Assembly: GCA_945643635.1 (NCBI GenBank)
Contig: CALZFC010000004.1
Coordinates: forward strand, 1,884,501 to 1,948,500
Direction of reading: 5' to 3'
Length of the DNA stretch: 64,000 nucleotides
DNA from: Allodiplogaster sudhausi
Taxonomy: Eukaryota; Nematoda; Chromadorea; Rhabditida; Diplogasteridae
Shown: positions 34,760-46,469 of the stretch, piece by piece
Position numbering within the stretch: position 1 is the first letter of the stretch
How the letters are laid out: every line of letters begins with the position of its first letter
The notes under the pieces: generated by a model
Seen by the model: only the letters and a program-made list of their open reading frames with translations
Told to the model about the DNA's origin: nothing
The model's database searches: none
Position numbers and translations under genes: made by a program

Positions 34760-35820
34760 TTTTTTATACTAAGGACTACGCCATCACGAAATCGCTTTGC
34801 GAATGAGACCTCCTATCTTAGCCAGAAATGCAGAAGTAAATCCACCGACAGGGAATTAATTTCCTTTTAGTATAGTAATCAACCCGCCTGCCCTCATGCA
34901 CTCAATTAACTTCTCTATATGTGGCATCATCAACTTCGACTTCTCAACATTGAAGTCGTCCGGAATTTGAAATTAATTTATTCATTAACTAATTATTGCA
35001 ATCCTCCAAAGGTGACGAAAAAATTTTGCAACACTCTCCGGTACGTGCTCATCGTGTTAGAAGGTCTAATTTAATTTTTTAAATATTGTTATTGATCTTA
35101 TTTCTCGTAGATTCTTCCTCTTTCTGTCTCGCTCCTTATTGCAAGTCTAAATGAGTCATCGGTGGATAAGGAAATGTCTATCATCCTTTTCGAAGAAAAA
35201 AACAGCATGACCATTTAAAAAATCACTCCGTTCATATTGAATAATGAATGAATTTAATTCATTAGGGGTAGGCTAACAAGGTCGATCGATCGTTCAACTA
35301 TTTGGATCTTCGCTTTTAGCCAGAAATATGGAAATAAAAACACAGGGGTCACCATTCGCGAACTCCTCATGATCAATTCTTGAATATTGTTAAAGGATTA
35401 TAACAATAAACTATAAAAAATGTTTAATCTTAAAATATCTGTCCTCCTCTTTTTATAATAAGAAAAAAAAATATTTTATAACTTTGCATTTTTTTAGCAA
35501 TTCATGCGAGCGAGATCTTTTCGTATATAAATTTATCCAAGTCGAAATGAGTTGGATAAAGAAAATCTTTTAATGCTTTTGCGAAGAAAAAGAATGACTA
35601 TTTGCGAGAGTAATCCTTTTAAATGGACCATACAATTTTAATTTACTATTAAAAGTAACGGCGGGGGTTTAATCGCAATGTAAATGAGTTTATTTTCCCA
35701 GTTATGATCGCTCCCAATCTCACTCTGATGCACTCTCGATCTTGCTCTCGAAAAATACAACTATGGATTTTGTCGGTCAAAATACGAAAAAATATATACA
35801 TATGTCATTTAAAAAGAAAC
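34760..35820 (+). repeat. Long dispersed repeat, copy C
   Basis: Ordered blocks as in copies A and B. Nearly identical to copy B over 35440-35790. Confidence 0.8.
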
Positions 35821-36360
35821 CTATGAGAATAGTCACTCAGATTCAGACAAAATTGATTGGAAAAAACACAAAAAAAAACCTTTCTACGTGTTCATCTACG
35901 AGTGAAGCTTAGATATAATAGCGTCTTTACAATTGATCTCATAATCTTCGTTCTGCTCGATGTATCTGCTTGCCCCGCCCCCCTTGTAAGCTCCGCCCAA
36001 TTCGTCCTTCCCTGCTCTATTATCACTGACTGCTGCTACGTTAGGAGAAGGGGGGTTGAGGGGAGGAGAGAATAGGAAGACCTCGAAATAGTAGAATAGA
36101 AGTATTTTGAAGGCAATCTTGTCAGCTTTTTCATCTTGTGTCTTTTCATTACATGAATGTACAAGAGAAAGAGGAGCCTGATAGTTGAAGGGAAAGAGTA
36201 ATTATTGAAAAATATTTTTTGTTGGCTTTTTGTAATTACATGTTGTGAGTAATTCCAGCTCTATATTTTTTTTTTTACAAAGTTTACAGTTTGAATTTGA
36301 TGGTATCTAAATATGTAGTTTAAGATTTCTAAGAGTTCTACAAAATTTAACTTGTAAAAA
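35821..36360. other. Spacer, no gene seen
   Basis: AT-rich, with a CCCCGCCCCCC patch near 35978. No feature I can support. Confidence 0.4.
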
Positions 36361-36364
36361 ATTA

Positions 36365-37080
36365 ATGAATTTCACTTGCTCTCCTTTCTATTCCATTTCC
36401 TCGAGCTGGCGGTTTTTGTGAACATCAACTCTTTTATATTCATACGGCGAAATCAATTGTTGCTAGCTTTTCGTTCTCATTTTCACAACTAGAAGTTATA
36501 AAAACAACATAAAATTGGAGCAGTGCTTCTAGCACATTGATACGTGAAGGTGTTGTTTATCAGTAATGGATGAAAAATGACGAGCGGCATCTTCTGCGAG
36601 AGCTGCCGGATGTACTTGTTTCAAGTTTCGATCGACAAATTTTTAGTGAAGCCAATTTAACATCTAATCACAGATTCCATCGATGGAGTGTTATTCAATC
36701 GAACTTGGCAACTAAAACGTGTTCGTGAAAATGTTCACAAATAGTGCCGAGAATATTTAAATTCCAAAACATGATCGTTCAAACTTCAAGTAATTTTCAG
36801 ATTCTAACTGAAGAAGTTGATGATATGTTAATAGTTTAAGATATGTATCTAGCAGTTCTACAAGAATTGAAAAAGTTGATTGTAAAAATTGAATGAATTT
36901 CAATTGCTCTCCTTTCTCACTTTCCCTTGAGCTGGCGGTTTTGTGAAAATCAATTCTTTTATATTCTTGCGGTGGGTCAAACCAATTCTTGCTAGTATTG
37001 ACTTCACTCGCTTAGAACTAGAAGTTTAAAAATTGCAACATAAATTTGAGCAGTGCGGCATGCAGTTGAGTAATGATATG
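36365..37080 (+). repeat. Pair of ~170-bp direct repeats 535 bp apart
   Basis: 36365-36540 and 36900-37070 share TTGCTCTCCTTTCT, GAGCTGGCGGTTTT, TCTTTTATATTC and AACTAGAAGTT. No coding potential. Confidence 0.65.
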
Positions 37081-37129
37081 AATATATGTATGTATAAAAG
37101 AAATATTATTTATATTGATTATAGAAGAA

Positions 37130-37410
37130 TATTTTCTCGCAAATACTTTCTTACTCTTACGCGTTAACACTTTATTTCAAATTGAAATGATTAAGTGGGC
37201 AAAGAAAATTATATCATCTTAAAAAAAATCATGCAATAAGTGTATGACTACATACGTGTAAGAGGAAAGTCATTCATATAAGACAGAAAATCCATTTTGA
37301 TTTATTAATATTGCAAGAATCTATGCCGAAACGTCTCCTAATCGTTCGTTGAAAGTTATCTTCTTCTTTTAGCAAGAAACATGAAACTAAAACCACAAGT
37401 GAGTTCATTG
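37130..37410 (+). repeat. Diverged dispersed-repeat piece
   Basis: Carries the AGCAAGAAACATGAAACTAAAACCACAAGTGA landmark order (37368-37400, given here as positions) of the repeat family. Strongly diverged. Confidence 0.45.
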
Positions 37411-37479
37411 GTTCAGTCTCTTTTTCCCTTACAATTAGCCTCTTTCTCTTTTTATATTTCTCGCACTCACCATTAAGTA

Positions 37480-37985
37480 TACAATAGAGAGAGAGAGAAA
37501 GCGAGAGAGAGGAAGGAGAGAAAAAGAAAGACAGAGAGAGAGAGCGAACGAAAGAGAGTGAGAGAGAGAGCTATAGAAAGAGAGAGAGAGCGCTTTTGTG
37601 AAGAGAATATGAAGCGCAGCAAGAAGTGGTGGGAGAAGACAGTGAAAAGAAAGATAATAAGTAGGAGAAAGAGAAAAGAATGAAAACGGGGAGAGAGGAA
37701 CGAGGGAGAGATAGGAAGATGAAGTGAAAGAGAAAAAGAGAGAGAGGGACAGAGAAAGAGAAAGAGAAAAAGAAAGAGAAAGAGAAAGAGAAAGAGAACG
37801 AGAAAGAGAAAGAGAAAGAGAAAGAGAAAGAAAAAGAGAAAGAGAAAGAGAAAGAGAAAGAGAAAGAAAAAGAAAAAGAGAAAGAGAAAGAGAAAGAGAA
37901 AGAGAAAGAGAAAGAGAAAGAGAAAGAGAAAGAGAAAGAGAAAGAGAAAGAGAAAGAGAAAGAGAAAGAGAAAGAGAAAGAGAAA
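37480..37985 (+). repeat. GA tract and long GAGAAA hexamer array
   Basis: GA-rich 37480-37590, then from about 37755 to 37985 an almost pure GAGAAA array of nearly 40 units with rare A or C variants. The 177-residue Phe/Leu frame on the minus strand and the Arg-Glu frame on the plus strand are artefacts of this repeat. Confidence 0.95.
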
Positions 37986-38550
37986 TATACTAAGATACAA
38001 ATTCAATAGTAAATCGCCGAGTTGACTTTAGGATTAATTTTACTCAAACAAAAGATGATTGGAAAATATAATATAAAGAAAGTAATTCTGCCGTATCTCC
38101 GCTCGATTCGTGGCATTATCTCCGAGGAGGATCATGTGGTGAAGGCGTCTATTTTGTTGATATATATTACAAAATTGATAAGAGATCAAAAATTTTCATA
38201 AAAATTTCTTCGACTTTATTCGGACTTCATAAAAGTGCGAGTAGTCAATATTTAATTCAGTGTTGGCATTGATTCCTCTTGTTCATTTCTATTAACGAAA
38301 TCGACGGCGTCTGGTCGGCAGGGCAAGTGGTTAGGAATTTTAACAAATTTTCCTGTCTCAATAGCTATGTAGTGAAAACATGGTTTATTGATGATTTATT
38401 GTTACTCTTTAATACATGATAAGGTAATCTAAAAATAAAATATGTCCCCGTTAAAGTAATTTGAAAAAATATGAACATGATAAAGTTAATTAAAAAACAA
38501 ATATGTATTAAAAACTTTATAAATGAACAAGTGTAATTCATAGATTGCAG

Positions 38551-41176
38551 TAGTCGGGAGTGCACTCGTCAAGGATGTATTTTGGCGTCGATTCTCTGCT
38601 GGCACGTTCTTCTTGGGTTCGAAGAGAAAAAAAACTGCGTATTTTCCTCCGAACGACAAACGAAACAACATAAAACGCAAGCTGACGCCCACCAACCGCT
38701 GTTCATAATACTGTCATCAAAAATTGAACAAAAGAGGGCGAAACTATCATGGAGAGAAATTTAAAAGATTCTCAACAGTCAGGCTTGTTAGTCGATCTAT
38801 AGATAAATTAAAATGCTGGCGCCATAGAAATATGTAAATATATTAAATTAAATAATAGCTGTAATATATAATGCGTTGAATAAATTAGCTTAAATTTGTT
38901 TATTGAATATTAACAATAATAAAAATTTTATATTTCAATTCAGCGCCGCAGTCGTCTTCAGCACATCAATGCTTGTGCTTTGCCGCAAAAAGAAGACTGA
39001 ACAAAATAAGGTCGTCATTTCTAGTTTCTCCTTGTTTACCTTTATCAGGTGTTAATAGTGTTTCAGGTGATAAAGGAGTTCTAATGGAAATTTGTGTACT
39101 ACAACGCGAAAATTTAGATGAAACAAAAACAATAATTTTTCTTAGGCGACTCCACTTTTTAAGAATGCCGGCGAACACAAGAACAGCAACTCCAACTCCA
39201 AGAACTAAATGGACAGCAATTCCAACTCCAAGAACTCCATGGACAGCACAACCTGCTCCAAGAACTCCATTAGCAGCGCCTCCAAGAACTCCATGAACAG
39301 CAACCTTGACCCTGTGGAAAACAAGGGAAAGGTGCAGCGGCTCCTCATTCGTATACGATTTCACGAATTGAAAATAAAGAAAATAAGTATTTTGTATTCG
39401 TAGGCAGCTAAGGGACAATCGTCTACCGCTGGCTGTGTCAAGGGCAGAAATTCTGGTTAGGATCAATCACGAACTTCCCTCCTTCTAAAAAAAGATACGT
39501 TCTTCACTTTAACGTGAAAAAAGACTATTTATTACGGGCTTTATGGATAGATATTTTAAATGATTTGTTTTAAGCAAACGACAAGAAACCTGAAGCGGCC
39601 GACAAAAAAGAAGAAAAGAAGCCTCCTCGGTGAGATTACTTACTGGGTTTGAGAACAAAATGTTGAGCTGACTGCTTTTGCTTGGGAATGCACATTTTTT
39701 CTCTCGCAATTTTCCAGATCGGTTGTGGCGAAGGTGAAGAGTCGCAGCGTGGTGCTGAAGGGGAAGAAGAGTGGCGGAGACAGCGCGTTGCTCACTCTCA
39801 ACACGACAACCACTGGGACACCTGCGTACGTCTAAATTATCAATTATCGATATGAAAGGATAACCGAAAAATATTGAATGCAGATTCGAAACCCTGTGAT
39901 TCCTCACTCTCATTCTCGTGCTATTTCGCAGGTCGCGCAAACTGTCTGCATGAAAATAGCACGCGCGAATGAGAGTGCGAAGGGCCGCAGCAATTTGAAA
40001 TATCACATAACTTTTCGGTGATCTTTTAAAAAATAATGTCTATGCATAATTAATTTATTTAAAATTAATTTTCATAGTAAAATGAAGAAATAATTTCTTT
40101 GAAATCTCGTCAGGAAGTCGAAAAGGCGAACTTTCACCTCAGCCGTTGTCGCCCCGACGGAAGAAGAGAGATCTGGAAGATGCCGAGGAGAAGAAGATCA
40201 AGAGTCTGCTCGGCCAGCTCAAGCAGGAGGGCAATAAGGTTGCCTTAGCCATTAGCTTCAATATGGCTGCATTCGCCTTAGGCTTAATAAGGGGCTGCTT
40301 TAGCCTAACTATAAGCCTCAATAAGGTTGACTAGCCGTGGCTTCCATAAGGTTGAATTAGTCTTAGCATCGATAAACCTGTTTAAAGAAGGGCGATCACC
40401 GAAAAACTGCAATTGTATGTTCAAACGTGCAAAGGTTTCAAACGGAAGTCCATTTAATTACTTAAAATATTACGGTTGACAAGGAGGCTAAACTAGCGCT
40501 GGTTTCGAAAAATCCGTTTCTTTTTCGAAGCGATATGTTATTGCTCGTTTACTAATTTGATACTGTTTTGCCTAAAATTCTTTAGTTTACTCAAGAAAAT
40601 TCACATAAGAAAGGTGGTAAAGCATAAACCAAAAAATGTCTTGAAATATTTGTAAATTTAATCTTCCCGGGATGGGTACGTGGCCGTTAATCTGCAATCG
40701 AGTGCCATTTTTGCACTGACACCAATCACAAATTCATTCAAAATTTGTATTTTCAAATATCTTATACTTGAATATGGAACATTTTTTGTGCTTTTTCATT
40801 TGCTTTTTCTTTTTCCTCATGCCCGAGACCATTCGAAAATAGTTAAGATGTTTCATAAATCGGCAATGACTTTTCGGTGATCGCCCCCCTTTAATATCCA
40901 CCTACATACATTCAGCATAAATTGCTTTGTTTCTGTTTTCTTTACTATTAAAGAGTTAGAATTTGCAGACAAAGTCCTACGTTTCGAAGAGCGTCCAATC
41001 TAAGACAAAGGTCTTTAATTGTTTTGAATTTTAAATTATTTTTTAAATCATGCTAAATTAGTTTAAATCCGAGCGAATACGATTCAAGAGTTTTTTTGCA
41101 AAGTAATCAGCGCAACAAAGGTTTTTATCAGATTAATCATCGTGATACTCTTTCTCTAAAATTTCAGGATCCGTAG
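38551..41176 (+). CDS. Unidentified Lys-rich membrane-type protein
   Basis: Proposed exons: 38551-38638, 38944-39010, 39164-39350, 39575-39629, 39718-39825, 40118-40238 and a short last exon from 41168 with stop at 41174-41176. All internal phases close with GT/AG sites. The visible part has a short hydrophobic run (VVFSTSMLVLC) followed by RKKKTEQNK, an Asn/Ser repeat (NSNSKNSMDS type), then a highly basic tail (KPEAADKKEEKKPPR; PRRKKRDLEDAEEKKIKSLL). This would suit the cytoplasmic end of a membrane protein. A TAA at 39206-39208 interrupts the Asn/Ser repeat exactly where neighbouring repeat units have TCC, so the copy may be dead or the codon misread. A Lys/Pro-rich open segment at about 41806-41942 could be an alternative last exon. 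The 5' end is not found. Family unknown. Confidence 0.45.
39845..40035 (+). mobile_element. GGGCGATCACC MITE, diverged copy
   Basis: In the intron between 39825 and 40118. Aligns with the reverse complement of 50540-50735 through CCGAAAAATATT, CTCACTCTCATTCTCG, GCTATTTCGCAGGTCGC and TTTGAAATATCACATAA. Terminal bases have decayed. Confidence 0.75.
40384..40897 (+). mobile_element. GGGCGATCACC MITE, longer relative with TTAA flanks
   Basis: Left end TTAAAGAAGGGCGATCACCG and right end, inverted, TTAAAGGGGGGCGATCACCG. The TTAA on each side is the apparent target duplication. The core (~470 bp) differs from the 190-bp relatives. It lies in the intron before 41168. No transposase. Confidence 0.75.
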
Positions 41177-42004
41177 TGGAACCGGAAGCGAAAGCAGCAG
41201 AGAGAGCAGAGCAAAAACTTTTGCATCTCTGGATTCTCTCCCACCTAAAACCCTGGCCCTCTCCCGTCCTCCTCTTCTGAACCTCTCTTTTTTGATAAAC
41301 AAATTCCATTTTGTTTCAAAATATTATTTTTTTGTATTGTTAATGTCATGTAGATGAGGAAGTAAGAATAATATGATATATTCCATACCTGGACCATTCT
41401 ATTTGTACCATTTGTGTCCCTTATGTAGTTCTTTCAAATTTCAATGCTGACAATGAGTCTTTCATTCTTCCTCTCTCGCGCTCTTATTATCGTCTCAGTT
41501 TTTCTGCTTACATGGTGACAGAGTAAGTAACGTGAAGTAATAAGATGGTAATTATACAAACAAAATTGTCTTAGCTGACGAACTTATAATCATCGTTATA
41601 GTTATGATCATTATTTGGCATTTGCTAGGCAAACCTACGAAATCAAAACAAGGAAAACAGGGGAATTTATGTTGCTGTTAAACCGCTAATATGTAGTATA
41701 CATATGTATTCTCAAACTAGGGTGAAAAAAGGGCAGTGAAAACTTCCACGCTAAAAGAGTTCATTGTCCGTGCTTTGTTTTCTATGAGAATCATGCTCGC
41801 CTACACCGAAGAAGAGCGACAACCAAAAGTCCTAGCTCAAGGACCAGAATGAAGGAAGCGCCGACGAAGAGTCCTGACAGACCACCGAAGGAACTCAGCA
41901 GAGACATCAACTGGAAATGATCAGGAAGCTTCTCTTAAACGTGGAGATTTTTTTTAATTACATTAAAAAATAAAATAGATTCCAATTACCCCACCTTCCC
42001 TGCG

Positions 42005-42105
42005 AGCAGACACTTTCATTAATTTTCGAATGCTATTTCGCAGGTCTCACCTCAGATTCCGCTTCGTGAAAATAGCACGCGTGAATGAGAGTGTCAGTTT
42101 TAAAT
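42005..42105 (+). mobile_element. MITE core fragment
   Basis: TGCTATTTCGCAGGTCTCAC and GAAAATAGCACGCGTGAATG match the core of the MITE at 39845-40035; the ends are missing. Confidence 0.65.
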
Positions 42106-42352
42106 CTAACACACTCGTTTTGGTGTTCGCACTATCTCATATATTCAGTACACTCTCGCTCATTTCTACAATTACTTTTGAAAAATTAAGACGTTGACTA
42201 TATCGAGCATGCTCGCTGTTTCTAAAATAATGAACAAATATTATTATTTTTAAAGACTCCGTAAATATATTTATAAAATAATTAAAGCAGTTCTCAGTTT
42301 TTTGTTTTCTCAATTTCCAAGCAAATAAGATTGCTGATGAGTCCTCGCCCAC

Positions 42353-43609
42353 CCTTCGCAGTCCGAATTTCGTCTGGAAGGAGACGGCTTCGAAGGTGCT
42401 GGCTTGGCAGGGCGGAGGGCAGTGGCACTCGAGCCAATTCGCAGGGTCACCGCGCTCTCTCTCTTGCAGACGGGAGATGCAGGTTACTGAATTCGAAGGA
42501 GAAGTTTCTATATCAGACTATTGTTATTATTATGTCTATGCTCACTTATCTATTAACAAAAAAAACAATTTAAACGCGTCCTGAGCGCAAAAAAAATAAA
42601 ATTATTTAAATTAATCTAATTAATTAATGTAAAATAATTTAAGTTAATCTGATTAGGCTGACGTTGACTGAAGTTGCACGACGCAATCCCGATCCGTCTA
42701 ACATAGGCGGCGTCCATGCAACCGCATGCCGCAAGAACTCCGTCCTGGTAGCACGAACGGAAGCAGCCCTGATTGAACATGCGAGGGTTTCTTTCTTCAC
42801 ATGTATTACCATCTGTTAAAAAAATTTCTGAAACTCTGAAAATAAGTTCTTTCTTATGCAGACGAAGTAATACACGATGCATAAACTGCACTTTGGGCAT
42901 CTTTAAAAGAGTGCAATAAAGTTAGCCTCACTAACATCCATCGTGTACTCTCCGTCAAAGTAGAACGATGCCACTTCCTCTTTATCACGTACACACTCCT
43001 GGGGTGCGGCGTCATTCTTCGTGAAGGACAGCTGAATTTGCAGTGATATAAATATGATCTACGACGCAAGAATTCAATTATTTTTTGTATGTTTTTAAAG
43101 ATTTTCAAATAGCAAACAATTAATACTTTACTGACACAATACTCAGTTCCATATTTTTGGGATAACATAACTTGCGGATCCTGATGAGACTTTGCGTGCC
43201 AGGACGCAACAAAACGCTGTTGCTTTCAGCGACGACGCCGACGGCAGCTAAAAGGAGGGCAGTCTACCTTTCTTCGATTTTTAATGTACTTCTAATATTT
43301 TTATTGCTACGAACCATCCTGAATATAGACGTTGACGCCCGATGATTCCGACCATGGAGTGTTCTCCCAGAGCTGCGAGTCGACGATCACACGAAGTCCT
43401 GAGAATTTTGAGAATTTTTCGCTAAGTTATGCTTATCTAACAAAGCTAATTGACTAAACAATCAATTTCATTATTGTAATTAACACAATATTTTAGCTAA
43501 TAGTCTTACCACCTGGCTCTCCTGGAATCCGCTGCGTGTAAGCGCTGCTCTGATTGCGATCGTTAAAGACGAAGCAGTTGCCCAGTGAAGGATCATGGCG
43601 CATTCGGAA
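42353..43609 (-). pseudogene. DEG/ENaC channel relic lacking both membrane segments
   Basis: Minus-strand exons correspond one-to-one with those of the gene at 47957-51490: 43513-43609 (MRHDPSLGNCFVFN), 43315-43398 (GLRVIVDSQ...GVNVYIQD), 43172-43247 (AESNSVLLRPGTQSLIR), 42936-43031 (CVRDKEEVASFYFD), 42663-42768 (GCFRSCYQDGVLAACGCMDA) and 42353-42486 (ECHCPPPCQASTFE). Three of these exons have exactly the same length as their counterparts. They encode the Cys-rich extracellular domain of an amiloride-sensitive-type sodium channel. Exon 43172-43247 is one base short, so phase breaks before 43031. No TM1 exon is found upstream, where a palindrome begins at about 43610, and no TM2 exon downstream to 41200. 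Confidence 0.85.
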
Positions 43610-44745
43610 GAGAAGTTTTCATTGAAATTTTTTTTTAGTTGCATTGTAGAACATCCGTCTGATAAATTTTATGTCTAATTCTTATATAATCTCACGTTGT
43701 TACATGCTGGCTGCCCTCAGTTCGAGATTCATTCACTCGGCCTGAGATGCTGACGGTTCAGCAAGATAAAATCGATTTTTACTGCCATGCCTATTGTAAT
43801 AATGATGTTAATATATTCGTATTTAATCATTGAAGTTATTCAGATAGTTACGAGTGCGGTGGAAATTCCATGCTAACTACTTGAGCACGTTTTGGACACC
43901 GCGGTCGACTTTGGTACGCAGTCCGAGCGTACTTAAAGTGGTGCTATCTAGGGGTTCGGGTTTCAAAAACCGTGTTGCCTATCTCAAATGACAGCTGATA
44001 GAAGTGTCCATATTTTGCAACCTTATTTCATACCTAGCCTCATGTGGGTTCAAGAAACCAATGAACTGGTGAAGAAACCTAAAAAGCGACAGAATGCGAT
44101 ATTTAACAGCCGGCATTTCTAGATCAACAACAACATTAAATTAACTATTTGTAATTTAGGCGAGTGTAAAACGCTCTTCTGTATCGTTTAAAGTTATTTT
44201 TGACTCCATATTAAATTTTTTGGCTTTCCTTCCCTTCCTTGTACGATACCATACTATTCCATTCCTGGGGTACATTCAAATGCTCTTCTGTTTCTTGAAC
44301 CCACATGAGGCTAGGTATGAAATATGGCTGCAAAATAACGAAAATTCTATCAGCTGTCATTTGAGATAGGCAAAACGGTTTTTGAAACCCGGACCCCTAC
44401 ATAGCACCACTTTAAGTACGCTCGGGCTGCGTACCAATGTCGACCGCGGTGTCCAAAACGTGCTCAAGTAGTTAGCATGGAACTTCCACCGCACTCGTAA
44501 CTATCTGAATAACTTCAATGATTAAATACGAATATATTAAAATCATTATTAGAATAGGCATAGCAGTAAACATCGATTTTATCTTACTGAACCGTCTGCA
44601 TCTCAGGCCGCATAAATGAATCTCGAACTGAGAGCAGCCAGCATGTAACAACATGAGATTATATAAGAATTAGACCTAAAATTTATCAGACGGATGTACT
44701 ACAATGCAACTAAAATAAAATTTCAATGAAAACTTCACGAAGATC
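43605..44745 (+). repeat. Palindrome P1 with ~460-bp arms
   Basis: 43605-44060 and 44285-44745 are inverted repeats of high identity around a centre near 44170. Arms contain a segment that reads on the outward strand GLRCRRFSKIKSMFTAMPIL with a hydrophobic continuation, suggesting an exon with a membrane segment. The left arm abuts the 5' end of the DEG/ENaC relic; the outside of the right arm is related to 52500-52720. Confidence 0.8.
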
Positions 44746-45073
44746 AAAGAAATAAATAATTTTGTCCAGCACTATTTAATCTGCAAAGAGGGTGATTTGA
44801 CATATTGATTTTTTTTCTCGGTCAATAGTAGGTCTACGAAACTAATAATATACTATTAGTATTCTAACTATGTAAGAAAGCAACGCTGAAAATTTCATTA
44901 AGTTTCATCTACTTTGAAGGAAAATATGCCAGAAAAACCAAAATATGCATTGCACGCTACTGTATAGCCCTTCCTCAACAAAAATGCCTACGACGTGCCT
45001 TCATGTGTTTCTAAATCATAATCTTTATTCCAACAATTGACCAGACATCAAATATTTGTCGAAGAACTGAGTA

Positions 45074-45203
45074 CTACATGAGCCAGGCCATGTTTGAAAT
45101 GCGAAGAGCGGAGTAGACGAGGAAGCATGCGTTAGGAAGAGAGAGCAGACGACTGAGACAGTTGAGAGAGAAGAGGGAGAATGAGATGAAGCGGCGTCGG
45201 TGG
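45074..45203 (-). pseudogene. Fourth-membrane-segment-like exon, ligand-gated channel type
   Basis: Minus-strand reading ends SRLLSLPNACFLVYSALRIS then NMAWLM and a stop. It resembles the last membrane segment of the ligand-gated channel gene ending at 53277 (FPLFPILHIANLAWLM). A second similar segment follows at about 45315-45470 (LHIANMFWFMP). Both recur in the duplicated block (58970-59110 and 59215-59350). No complete gene joins them. Confidence 0.45.
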
Positions 45204-45705
45204 TAGCCAATTCATACATATATGTATGTAGCTACATATACATATTCGCATCAGGTAACAGACCCGAGTCAACAAATTGTATACTCTTGTAATACTGCAT
45301 TTGACAATGTCTCACGGCATGAACCAGAACATGTTTGCAATATGAAGGACAAAGAAGAAGAGGAAGAACGCGTTCCGAAGAGATAAATATGTAGCAAACG
45401 ATGTTCTTGAAGAAAGAGACAGGAAGACTAAGCTGAAGTCGGTGCTGAGATCGAGATGTATGTACATATATTTATCCATATACTTTATAGCAAAATGATT
45501 AAAAAAAAACAAATGTAAACAGAGTTGTTTTCTCAATGTGACTCTTCTATAGTCTTTTATCTTCCATGAGGCAAGTAGCATTAGATTCATGCTATTGTTA
45601 TAAGTCGAATATTACCCACATGAGTCTCGACAATTGCGTGATGTTTCCAAGCGAGCCCACTGACTTTCTCCCTTCTTCTTCTCATCAAACGCGATTATCT
45701 TCTAC

Positions 45706-45740
<35 letters not shown>

Positions 45741-45744
45741 AAAC

Positions 45745-46018
45745 CTGTTTTACGGCTCGTCTCCGATAATTTGTACGGATTGGAGTCGCAGATGGTTACG
45801 GGAGAAATTCCTGTGGCTCGAAAATTCTCATAATGGACTTGATCCAACTCTTAATGCATAGATAGCATACTCGACCGTCGTTGTCATGTGAGAAGGAAAG
45901 GCGAGGTAGCCGACGACGGATAGAGCGACGTTTATGACAAAGGCAATCCCACTATCCAAAAGAAGTCCATCATTCATGTCAATGGCTATTTTCTTTGTAC
46001 TCGCTTCACAACTTACAG
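45745..46018 (-). pseudogene. DEG/ENaC N-terminal exons, block copy 1
   Basis: Minus-strand exons: about 45855-46010, TM1 region (DSGIAFVINVALSVVGYLAF, then PSHMTTTVEYAIYA), and 45745-45810 (ISPVTICDSNPYKLSETSRK), the post-TM1 signature of DEG/ENaC channels. The intron donor seen in copy 2 (GCAG|GTTGAG) is changed to GCATTAAGAG here, and the acceptor of the preceding intron is deleted. The copy is therefore broken. Confidence 0.75.
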
Positions 46019-46027
46019 TACAATTGA

Positions 46028-46225
46028 CATTATAAGGAGCAGTCCGTACAGAGTGAGTCAAAGTTCCGCTGTATAGTCTAATCGCTAGGTTGGCTTCGCC
46101 ACTCCTTTCAGTATGCCCCCATAGCTCACTGGATAGAGTCTCAGACTCTGGAGCTGGAGCTCGCGGGTCGAATCCGCTGGGAATCAATCTTTTCGCCCAC
46201 ATACCCACGCATGTAGACAACAACG
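46028..46225 (+). mobile_element. SINE-like insertion with tRNA-derived head
   Basis: Present in this block but absent from the paralogous block, which reads straight from ACAATTGATG to CGATTCTCC at about 59941-59952. Contains a tRNA-like part at 46115-46186: A box TAGCTCACTGG (46122-46132) and B box GGGTCGAATCC (46165-46175), with a loop CTCTGGA. T- and acceptor-stem pairing is imperfect. No poly-A tail is obvious. Confidence 0.65.
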
Positions 46226-46469
46226 TGATTCTCCAATAGATTCGCTCAATTTTATGGCCTCAGCAGCAGAAAAATCGAACGTACATTTACAACTGATGAG
46301 CAAAGTCAAAGAGGACGTTCAGAAGAGTAGCTCCTGCCATGAGATTGATCTGAGAAGAAGAAAAAAATTAATGGAAAGAAGAAATAAAAAAAAACAAACA
46401 GAGGACTTTTCACCAATGCCAGCAATATTTAGTAAAGATCGAGTAAGTAGACAATAACGTTGGATATAC

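Noticed and set aside
37473..38006. 177-residue Phe/Leu ORF and opposite Arg/Glu ORF
   Set aside because: Both are translations of the GAGAAA hexamer array.
46115..46186. Functional tRNA gene
   Set aside because: T stem is short by one pair, the acceptor stem pairs poorly, and the segment is part of a ~198-bp insertion, so a tRNA-derived SINE is more likely.
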